Below, piece by piece: positions 1-10,200 of a stretch of DNA of 64,000 nucleotides. Position 1 is the first letter of the stretch. Each line of letters opens with the position of its first letter. The notes under the pieces are model-generated. The model did not search any database, was not told the origin of the DNA, and worked only from the letters and a program-made list of their open reading frames with translations. The translations under genes were made by a program, and so were the position numbers. The stretch comes from Zoroaster sp. YZ-2022 (taxonomy: Eukaryota; Echinodermata; Asteroidea; Forcipulatida; Zoroasteridae), in the NCBI GenBank assembly GCA_029582265.1, contig CM055819.1, positions 32,850,967-32,914,966 on the forward strand, in the 5' to 3' direction.

Positions 1-962
1 TACTCAAAGGAGTGGTTTCATAGACTATTCCCTTCTATTTTCTCCCCTATATTTACAAGGAATCCTATCTACCAGCACCTCTTCTACCTCATGCCAATCA
101 CTCTTCACCATATTACAGAGAGCACAGACTTCCTTGCAAAACACTTAAAGGCACCTGGCAATAGGTTTTTTATTGATTTAAACAATAAAGTATATGTGTA
201 TTAACAATAAACAAATTGTTTGAGTGATTATTTGTCAGGATTTATATGTTTAAAAACAATATGAAGTTGTTTGGAGGGTGACTCACCATCCCTTTTTGTG
301 GACGTCATTCGAGGAAGGATTCGCCGCTGATGGAACATCGACCCCCCTCGACGCCCTCGAGAATTGCCTGTGTTTACACACGTGTGGTTTGGTTTGTTAT
401 AAAAAAAGGCATTTTTCCGGCATTTTCCCAGCAATGCCGACCAAACAACAAAACAACTAAAGATGGGGTCAGCCTGCATCTGTTTCCAGCTGATCCCAAA
501 TATAGGCGGTTATGGGCAGCGAAAGTCAGGATAACGAGGGCAAAGTGGTCCTGTCCGACGTCGTTTTCAGTGCTATGCAGTGACGCTATGCAGTTTTCGT
601 AGCACTAGCGGCATTGCTGCACCTATATCGTGAAAACTTGCATGCTTCCCCTTGGGCCTTGTTTTACGTTGTCGTTTCATCTGAAACTAGGTTACAGGTT
701 AGGCATACATTAGATTCTTTGTAAAGTTACTGGTGTTTTTGCACCTTCCCTTTATTGAATTTTGAAAGTGGTGCTGCCACAACTTCTTCAGCCTAATATA
801 ATGATCTGGTCACCAGGTCTTTGGCCAAAGCCTTTCTCACCACTTCCAAGTAGGTTCAATACTTAATGTCACTTTACATCTCGTCTGAATTTCAAGCTTT
901 CGTATTTCAAAGGTTTAAAACTTTAATTATCACTATATACAGTATATACCTTTTTTTAATAG
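1..962. other. Intergenic or 3' intronic DNA, no gene recognised
   Basis: It contains a short GC-richer patch at 295-600. A 19-base block at 142-160 (CACTTAAAGGCACCTGGCA) recurs nearly in reverse complement around 2510-2530. If the Lgl gene continues beyond E20, this is its intron or 3' end. No exon with acceptable splice sites and family similarity was found. Confidence 0.5.
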
Positions 963-1317
963 AGGTGTCGTGGCCGAGCGGTCTAGCTTACCGGATTCAA
1001 GTTCTGGTGTTAGAAACAGAATGTGGGTTCGAATCACGGCCGTGACACTTGTGTCCTTGAGCAAGACACTTAATCATAATTGCTTCTCTCCACCCAGGGG
1101 TTAAATGGGTACCTGTGAAGGCAGAGTTGGTTTGCTCTATATGCGCTAGAAATGGCAGCAATTGAGCTGTATACTCCCCAGGGAGCTGAGATGGTTTCAG
1201 GAATGATTTATGAGCCTTATGAGCAGGGATAATAATATAATGCGCCTTGAGCACCACTTAGTTGGTGGATACGTGCGCTATATAAATCCACACATTATTA
1301 TTATTATTATTATTATA
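963..1317 (+). mobile_element. tRNA-Leu-derived SINE, copy 1
   Basis: The head (965-1050) is a tRNA-like sequence: box A TGGCCGAGCGG, an anticodon-arm-like GATTCAAGTTCTGG (CAA, Leu), box B GGGTTCGAATC, and GTGTC/GACAC ends that pair. The body contains GAGCAAGACACTT and CACCCAGGGG, and the 3' end is an ATT repeat. Transcription would be by Pol III through boxes A and B. The tail resembles that of the LINE at 53041-53395. Copy 2 is at 57670-58013. Confidence 0.92.
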
Positions 1318-2010
1318 CCCGACAGGCACATGAAATTACATTATCGGACATTAGTCCCTACGGTACAAGTTTTTAAACGGCAAGAACAATACTGCGGCTT
1401 CGTTTAAACGAGAACGGCGATGGTTAGGTTTCTCAATAATTTCTTGGTACATGTCTTGTGTTTTAGCACCGTCCTTTCTCACTTTCAACGTCAGCTTCAT
1501 GGCTGTTATCATTGTCAAAGGTGCTGGCTTTAATCACAATGTATAAATGCAAAATATGTCTTCTTTTACTTCTATTTTTATCCAATAATTGAGTTTTGTT
1601 TGTATAAATGTTGTCGATTTTAGTTTCCAGCGCTTCCAGAGCTTTTCCTTGAAAGACGTTGATAATTTCCAATAAAATAGGTGTTTACTCATATTAACAT
1701 AAATAATGTTATTTGTTTAATTTAATTATTATATTTTTGAGAACAACCATGTTTAAAGTTTTGTTTCATGAACCATCGTAAAATAATAATCTTGATTGAG
1801 GATGTATTCTTGCACGCCAAAATGGAGTCAGCGCGTTAATCGTCCGGATGGGCTAGAGTGTTGGTTTTAAACGGTCATTTGCAAGAAAATGCACAGATAA
1901 CTTTTGATTAATGTGAGATAGGAATTTGGGTAAGGAACCAAAGAACATATTTTATGGTTTCACTATTCCAATTTTGCATATTCGTTTCCCTTTTGCGTTT
2001 GAATGAAAGA

Positions 2011-2085
2011 GTTGCCGTGTCACGGCAACCTTATTACCGTATTCAGCAACTCAAGGTTGCCGTATATGTAACAACGTTGCCGTAT
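2011..2085. repeat. GTTGCCGT cluster with short palindrome
   Basis: GTTGCCGTG and CACGGCAAC form a 19-base hairpin at 2011-2029. Two further GTTGCCGTAT copies follow around 2053 and 2076. Function unknown. Confidence 0.5.
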
Positions 2086-2562
2086 TTGGAGTTTTCCGGA
2101 CTGAATTGATTCGCTTTCTTTGCACTAGCATGACTAGTAGTAGTACAGTAGTCATATATATAATTCTTCATATTGCTTTTTATTCATTTAAAATATGGAA
2201 ATGGTTTGAGGCTTGATTGAGGTTTCTCATTGTCGTACTCTCGGATTCGGTTACTCCGGATTCGGTGACGCATCGTACCGATCAGGTACCCAGACGTAAT
2301 GTATGGGGCCAGACTACATTTTCTCTTCAAATATCCCCCGAATGACGTCACGAACAGCGCCACCATGTGTCAATGTAAAGGGGTGGCCTATTCTAAAGTC
2401 GTAAATACAATAAAACCACTATTTCTGTAACCTTAGTTACTTGTTTATTCACATTCCACTCATAAAAATGTATATATTTATGACAAAAGCTACATTTGGA
2501 CAAAATACCAGTGCCAGGTGCCTTTAAGTGTGAAAGTGCAAGCTGATGGTATAATGGTATCC

Positions 2563-2829
2563 TAAACCCTAACCACCCCATATCCTGCAAAATCCTCCAA
2601 GGGGCACTTTTTGGGAAAAATTCAGCACTGTTGGAAACTGGTACTTTCACCTCTTCAAATGGGTCAAAATTACTACCTGGCAAGAAGTACAGACCATAAG
2701 TGCTGAATATGAAAGATCAACGGAAAATGCATGGTGCATTTTGAAGATAAGGGCATGTTTCCAAAAGTGCACTGATGGATTTTGGAGGATTCAGGAAGGT
2801 TCTTAAGCCAGAATACCTAGGGGGGTTAG
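2563..2829 (+). mobile_element. TTAACCCTAA-family MITE, copy 1
   Basis: About 265 bp, starting AAACCCTAACC and ending GGGGGGTTAG, with internal text (CAAGAAGTACAG, GGAAAATGCATGGTGCATTT) shared with the copies at 49413-49690 and 49717-49975. The short inverted termini, AAATCCTCC-type subterminal repeats and lack of an ORF fit a non-autonomous DNA transposon. Confidence 0.8.
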
Positions 2830-2989
2830 TACATGCTGGTCTAGCTAAGAGGAAATTGCCGAGCACACAAAACTTTGTACAGTGTTTTTCAGTTTTCTAT
2901 AGCACTATTATTAAAGAAAAAAGAGAAACATCAGCTGATCAGCTGCATGCCTAATGCATACATAATTTGCGAAGTTCTCTATTGAGACA

Positions 2990-3216
2990 ACTCACTCGTA
3001 CTATATCTGACCTAATCAAGTTTGATCCCTCTATGTTGCCACAATGATATCGATAATCTTTATATGTCCCCCTCCCCAAGACTGACATTACGTCTACTTG
3101 TATTCTCATGTTGCCATAATATCAGTAATCTTGTCCCCCTCCCATGTTCCCATCCCTTCCCCTTAGCTGCTCCCCTCCACCCCCCTAAGACTACTGGCAC
3201 CATTATGTCTACTTAC
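2990..3216 (-). repeat. Degenerate tandem duplication of the E20 3' end and adjoining intron
   Basis: Stretches resembling E20 and its donor region recur: CTGACCTAATCAAGTTTGAT near 3008 versus CTGACCTCATCAAGTGTGAT in the exon; GTCTACTTGTATTCTC at 3093 versus the donor region; and TATCNGTAATCTT plus GTCCCCCTCCC near 3053, 3065, 3120 and 3133. This looks like an old local duplication of the exon end. Confidence 0.6.
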
Positions 3217-3331
3217 TTGTATTCTCTGACCTCATCAAGTGTGATGTCAGGGTTCTCCTCTGTGTCGCCCTCTAGGTTCACACTGATATTAGGAATCTTA
3301 GCCAGGAGTTCGTCCACTTCATTATGGAGCT
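3217..3331 (-). CDS. LLGL: Lgl exon E20, acidic C-terminal segment (last visible)
   Basis: 115 nt, phase 1 to 2. It encodes [20 protein letters not shown], then [30 protein letters not shown] resembles the vertebrate LLGL1 C-terminal TTGDVTVEDVKDFLGS motif (from memory of the family). The acceptor is AATGCAAACAG and the donor is a strong GTAAGTAG, so at least one more exon should follow. I could not find it with confidence in 1-3216. Confidence 0.8.
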
Positions 3332-4201
3332 CTGTTTGCATTAGGGTTGGGGGTTAAGAGTTTGGATTAGTAACTCATTAACATTGACCACAGAGCTTCA
3401 CAGAGTTTGACCACATTGTTAAAGAGACTTTTCTTGATTTGATTTTTTTCCTTTTTGTTTTCATACAATTTTTTTTTATATCTGTTCCCTTGAGTGATTC
3501 CATTAAACTTCTATGTATAATAATTAAGTATGATAATCAAATACAAGAAAGAAAATAGGATTCTACTTCCTTCAGATAAATGATGTGTACTTGGAGATGT
3601 AAAAGAGTGAAAGTAATCTCTCTGGAGTTGTACATCAGGCCAAATAAAAAAAGTCTCCTGTTTCTGGTCATAGGTCAGCTTCAAAACGGTATGGTGATTT
3701 TTTTTATTTTTTATTATTTTTTTGGGGTAATCTTTATTTTTGCCAACAGGGAAATTTGCGATACATGGGGACCAAATTTCCCAAAGGAATTGCAAATCGG
3801 GCAAACGTTGATACCCTTTTGTTTAAAACACAGCACAGCAGAAGTCCAATCGATCCAGCAATTTTGGCTGCAATTGCACATCATTTCATAGCAACAAAAA
3901 AAAGAGAAAAAAACAAGAAAATTAAAAATGCCGATGTGCGGGTTTGAGGTAACGCGGGCGGAGACCAGAAACCAGAGACTTATTTTTTTGGCCTTAATGC
4001 TAATGAGCTTCAGTAGGCTCTGACCATCCTCCCTCGTTAATGTTGGTCAAACTCAATGTGAATCTTTAAAATCTAGTTTAATCTGACAACAATTTAGTCA
4101 ACCTCTAATTCTTAGCGTTTAGGTTCTTATAGTCAACTTGCTACCTCTTAAGCTTTGTCTGAAAAATGTTTTCAGTAGATTCTACCATCGTGATGTATGA
4201 G

Positions 4202-4273
<72 letters not shown>

Positions 4274-7200
4274 GGAAGAGTGAAGATCTGGATTGGTTGT
4301 TGGACACAGACATAGTATTACCGAGTGAGAATTAATTTGTATGTAACTGATATGTGAAGACATGAATGTTTAAGTGGTTTGATTAAAGTGGTTTTCTAGA
4401 CATAAAAAGCTGATCCACTTTGTTAAATCATGCATTGTTAATGACTGACTTGTCCATGAATGTGTGACTGAACAATGACAATAACATCAATGCTGAAACA
4501 ACCCACTACTAACATGACATAAACATGCTGAAAATGACAAATGGCATCATTCCTCATAACGTAACTGCAAGACAGGAGTTAAATATATGTCGGTAAGTTA
4601 AACCGATTTAACTTTGCAAGGCCATCTTTGTGAGTGTTTAAGTCCTAATGAAAAGTAGCTTAGAACCTCAGAATTCTTCATAAACTCACTGGAATACAAA
4701 TAATTCCAAGTTAAAGATTTGACAAATTTCTATTTCATATATGTTAACTTTTATAAGACTTAAGACTATATCCTAATCTGAAGACAATTCTGTTGGATAA
4801 CGAATCAAATTTTGCCAAATTATCTTTAGTTATCTCCAAAGGTTTTCTAGTAATCGATGCAAATTTCTAACCTCACAATTTCTTTCTTAAGTCTATTTAA
4901 TTAATTGGTATAGGCCTATAAATCAAGGGTGTTACTGTTTCATTTATTAATTAAAATTTAACTAATTTACAAAGCTGAAAAATTTTATTCAAGTTATTTA
5001 TTACTTTGATTGTTTTTAGATCTTTTGTATATCCTGTCTTTCTTGATTAAATGTCATGACTAAATGGCAAAACTAAAAAAAAATAACTCTCATTGAAAAC
5101 AAATAATATTTAAAATAAAATCAATATAAATGTGACAAATATATTTATTCACGAGAATGTGAAGCTATTAACACCCAAAGGACATACAGTGTAGGGGTGA
5201 GGTATTCTGGAATGTTAATCCCTTTGTGAAAGTTAAGAGTGATCATTTTGATGAGCCATACCAGGTTTGACATAATGCATACTCAAGAATAATAACGAAC
5301 AGAAACCAGCAAATACCAGCTGAAAAAAAGAACTTTCTACACAGAAATGCAATCAATCATGCCTTATCATATTGTCAAACGTTATCACAACTACTTCTGA
5401 TGTACGATTTGAATAATCATGATAAGCCTTTGGGAAGTCAAGAGAAAAAATAAAAATAAAAAAGAACACTTGATCAAATGTATCCCAGTCAGTTTTCCCT
5501 AGTGGACAATGTGATGACTTAATGTTACTTTTGGTACGCAATTTCTTGTTTAATTTCCCTGTAATGTTAAAATAAATTCCCTCCAGACATTTCTGTGACC
5601 CTTTGATCGATTAAATTGTCCCCCTCGTATTCTCACCATCGGCTGTCTGGTGATCTCCACTGCTGCTCACAACGGTCTCTTCCGTGGTCATAACTGTCGC
5701 CGCACCGCCGGATGAACTGGAGATTACCCTCCTCTGTGTCTTCACCACCGTGGTGCTAGAGGTCACGACAGAGGAGGTTATTTTGGTGTCAGATTGCATC
5801 AAAGGTGCACCTAAGCCATAAATAGAATAAAATAAAAAAAAAATAAAAATAAAAAAACTGTTAGTGCAAAATGTAAACTAAAAAATATAAATAATATTAG
5901 AAGAGGTTTGGAGTACTTTGCACTGTTGCAAACAGTATGTTTTTTATTAACGTCAATGGTTACTTTGATATCTGCTACATCCACTTGGGTGGATGCAGTG
6001 TCTAGGCACCAACAGGTGAACCCTATACCCGGTTGGGCGGGGTTTATCGTCTAGGCACCAACGGGCCAACCCTCCACCCAGTCGGTTTACTAGAGACGAG
6101 CAGGATTTACCATCTAGACACCAACGGGAGAACCCTCCACCCAGTCGGTTTACCAGAGACGAGCGGGGTTTACCGTCTAGGCACCAACAGCCCAACCCTC
6201 CACCCAGTCGGTTTACCAGAGACGAGCGGGGTTTACCGTCTAGGCACTAACGGGACAACCCTCCACCCAGTCGGTTTAATAAAGATGAGCGGGGTTTACC
6301 GCCTAGGCACCAATGGGCCCACCCTCCACCCAGTCGGTTTAATAAAGACGAGCGGGATTTACTCTCAAGGCACCAACGGCCCCCAGTTTACTAGAGATTA
6401 CTGGGCCTATGATACACTTACTCTGAGCCATAGGATCATCCATGTCTGTCTCCTTTGCAACTACAGCAGCAGCTGGCTCAGGCTCAGCAGCGGCAGCAGG
6501 TTCAGCCGCAGGTGCTGGCTCTTCCTCTGTTGCTGCTGCTTCCTCAGCTGCAGGTGCCTCCTCAGCGATGGGATGCCCGTCTACTGGTGCAACTACCTCC
6601 TCGGCTTGTTCAGGTTCTGGAGGTGGTGGACGCATACCCTCAGGTAACTCCAACATGCACATGGGCTCAGTAAAGTACCGTGCAGACAGTGAAAATCTGC
6701 CACAAGGAAAGTTGGGCTCAAAAGTTAAACATTCGTTCTAGAATTTACTAAAAATGATGGGAATAAACCATACACAAATCAAAGAAATTAACAAATTTTC
6801 TAACAAAAACAAACACAAACATGAGAAAAAAACTAACCACAACCCAAGCCCCCCACCCCCCCAAATTAAACAAACTGGAAAAACTCAATACAAAACAAGC
6901 AAACAGATAACTGACAACAGCTAAACAATGAAAATCCACATAAGACTTCTACTTACCTCTCCAGCTCTGATGGTGAGAGAAGATAGAATCCCTCTCCGCG
7001 AGATGTAAAGATAAGGGACTGGATACCAGCAACATTCTCCTTACGCAGGGCAGAGAAACCGAGCTGTTTCTTCAAGGCTGGAATGCTGTAGATAGCTAGT
7101 TCACCTAGGTTGGTCAGGCAACTTATACAGTTCTCCGAGTAGTTGTCATCTAACAGAACAGAACATGGAAGATTTTCAATTTCTTTACGTTCTCCTTTTG

Positions 7201-10200
7201 TAAACATTGCACAGCATTTTGTATGGGTAGCTATCAGCTAGCCAGGGAGACAACTGTGGTTGACAACAAATTGTGTCCAAAATTAACATACCTGCACTGA
7301 TCATTTTGAGAGTGATATTCCTTTCTTTTGCTTTGGATATATGTCTTTTAATTTGTCATTGTTTTTTCCATTTATTTAAAATGTCAAAACATTTTGATGA
7401 TTTTCTTTCTTGACATTGGTGGAACCCATTCTTAGCCAAACTGTGGTTAGCAACAAATAATAAACGTGATGTGGCAAAAAAAGGAAAAAAAAAAAAAAGA
7501 GGAGAAACAAAATGATTGGAATGAATGAAATACTTTCAATGTAAAGATTATTACATTTTGCGCATAACATTTCTCTGCTCAAAAGCCTTTTTGAAATGTT
7601 CCCAATCATGCCGACTTACCGCTTCGGCTTCTGAAGTTGATGTAGTTCACTTTGCGAACCTTAGAGCCGTCATGAGCAGTCAGTTTGGTCTTACGTGTCG
7701 GCTTCAAGCTAGGCAGGTGGAAAACCTGGTGGCAAGATGACAGCTTTTTTTACAGACTTTATCCACAATTACGTTTCAAGAAAGTTTCACCGAGTTTCCC
7801 ACAAAAAATTCAGAATATTATTTTAGGAACTACATGTTACATTTCACCGTGTTTTTCCCACAAATTTAGATTGCTTTACGATAACCACAATGATAGCATG
7901 TAAAATACCAACTATAATAATAGTGTTAGACTCTTCAGAGATGGGAATCATAAAAGTATTTTCCAGTTTGACTAAGGGAATAACAGTTTGACACGCGGTC
8001 TTTACTGCAGGTTAACGAAAGATTTGGGGCGTTAAGGCTCCTGACCAAGCACAAAACTGGTAGTTAACCTGCAGTGAAGACCGAGTGTCAAACTGTTATT
8101 CCCATTCATAAATTCCCGTATTGATTTCGTGTTCAAAATGTGAAGAAAAAAAACAGTTTAATTTTTGTTGAATAAAGCCAAACATAAATGGGCAAATTCA
8201 CATTTTGGGGACATCCGAAAAATTGCCAAACTACATGATTCAGGCGTGTGATGCCTGATTGGTTGAAATCCACGTCGTACAAAAACACCTGGTGAACAAC
8301 TGTCACATACGTGACGCTATGATTTTGATAAGCCAGTCTATACCATCTGTTAATACATCCCCATGTGATTACGTTTTGTCCAATCAGATTGTCTAAACTG
8401 TCTTGGGCATTTATAAATAAATAATGTTGTGATCTGAAGCAATGTTATCCACTTTCGATGTGGGAAAATCTAAAAAAAAACATTAAAAAAACAGAACATT
8501 TAACAAGATTTAAGTCATGCTTCCTCAATGTGCATGCTAAAAATCATAAAAGCAATACCTGAACCAAATAAAGTAATAATCTCGAAATCTACCTTGAACT
8601 GTTCCTCCGAGCACACGATGAGGCTGTGACCGCTCATATTAGGAGGTTTAGCTCTCTCATTCTGTACGTCAATTGGATCTGGCAAGGGGTAAGCATCACT
8701 GTCTACAACCATCAGAGACACTACAGGGGCAGCGTGCTTCAATCTGATCTCCTTGGCTGTGTAGAAATGTCAAATGTGTTAATTACTGGACAGATCAGAG
8801 ATCATTTAGTTGCATCCTAAAAAGCGTTATTGTGCAAAGGCATCATGTTGCTATCAACAAATTAATTAACCCTCCTACAATCGGTGCAATTTTTGAAACA
8901 ACCCATTCAGGCCACTCCAAGCCATTAAGCTGTTGCCAGTGGCCTCCTATGGTTACCCTTCTGTGCACTGTCACACCACTGAGATTACAGGGTAAAGTGG
9001 TCTCCCATCGATACATTGCAGGCCATACTAATATGTTCAAACATTTACAGTGGCCTTGGGTGGCACACATTTGATTTTGTAAGATTACTTGGAAAGGACA
9101 GCAGGCTTGTACATGTATGTACTGAAGGTTGCTTAAGAACAGAATTTAGTGAATCGGAATGGCCTCCATGTATAGGAGGGTTTTAATACTAGCCTGAAAC
9201 AGGTGTTATATTAGCAATATAGACTGGATGATTGTACACTATAAAGAATGCCAACATCTCAATTTTTTAATTTTACAAATAATGAGGTAGAAATATCAAG
9301 AGCAAATAGTCTGCTTTATTTCATTAACACTTCCAAAAACTGTCACAAGTTTAAAAAAACCTGATACATGGAAAGATTGTTAAATGGTGCTACCGCAAAC
9401 CGTTACTCATACCGTACATCAAACATGCTAAGCTTCAAATCCTACTTCCAAGGTTGTGATACCAACAAACTAAAAAAATAAAAGTAAATAATGAAAGCAA
9501 ATGATTAAGAGAATACTGACTGATTTCTGCAGTGACGGCATCTTGTGTTCTGTTGTCAGATGATGGAACTCCAACCACATAGATGTAGATGGACCCAGCG
9601 TTGGTTCCACACCACAGAGATGGAGTAGCTAGTTGACCTAAGGATGGAGAAAGGTGTACGTGAAATAAGGAATGGATATCTGTCATCTCAACTAAGTTAT
9701 CTGACATAATAATGGAAAGGAAGAATAAATCATTGGGACATCACTGTTCCACTCAAATGTTCATGATTTGTTTTAAAGCCTGCTTCAGCAAGATTTTTTT
9801 CATACAAAGAGAAATTGAGAACATAATTGAAGCTGGGGTTTGTCAAATATTTACAGATTTGTCAATTATTGTAGATTCTACAGTTGAAATAAAGAAATAT
9901 TAGAAAAAGAAGTTGGATCATAAAAACCATAAAAGATGGTGAACATGCTTGAAGTATAAATGAGTTTGGCATAACCCTCCTACTACAAGGGTCAAAATCA
10001 TACAAAATGTTGATATACTTGCCAATATATATCTAGTGCACTGAAAAGTCAAACACTGTCAAACCTTACTTGTATGTAACATTTACAGGTCAAAATGAGT
10101 CGACCGTTTTTGACTGGTAAAAGCATTGTCTGGTATTGTTCAGGGTGGTGAAAATGACAGTAAAAACCACTCAAAAATGCCCCTGTGTGCACATTTGGGT

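Noticed and set aside
784..853. Possible final Lgl exon near 784-853 on the minus strand (NLLGSGEKGFG)
   Set aside because: The frame does not join to the phase left by E20 at any nearby AG, and similarity to the LLGL terminus is too short.
965..1050. A functional tRNA-Leu gene
   Set aside because: The tRNA-like part is followed directly by a SINE body and an ATT tail, has mismatched stems, and recurs in a diverged copy at 57670.
4172..4363. HTHTHT peptide frame
   Set aside because: A translation of the GT microsatellite.
5611..5636. TAA at 5611 as the true Lgl stop
   Set aside because: A donor at the end of E19 joins in phase to a conserved-looking exon at 3217-3331. Kept only as a possible retained-intron isoform.
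5999..6395. CRISPR-like array
   Set aside because: The repeats are contiguous 63-bp tandem units without unique spacers, in an animal intron.
6033..6647. Long plus-strand open frame (about 204 codons)
   Set aside because: It comes from the 63-bp minisatellite (a multiple of three) plus the antisense of the Ala-rich Lgl exon. No independent coding evidence.
6442..6741. Ala/Gly/Ser-rich and Gln-rich plus-strand frames
   Set aside because: These are shadows of the GCA/GCT-rich Lgl exon E18 on the opposite strand.
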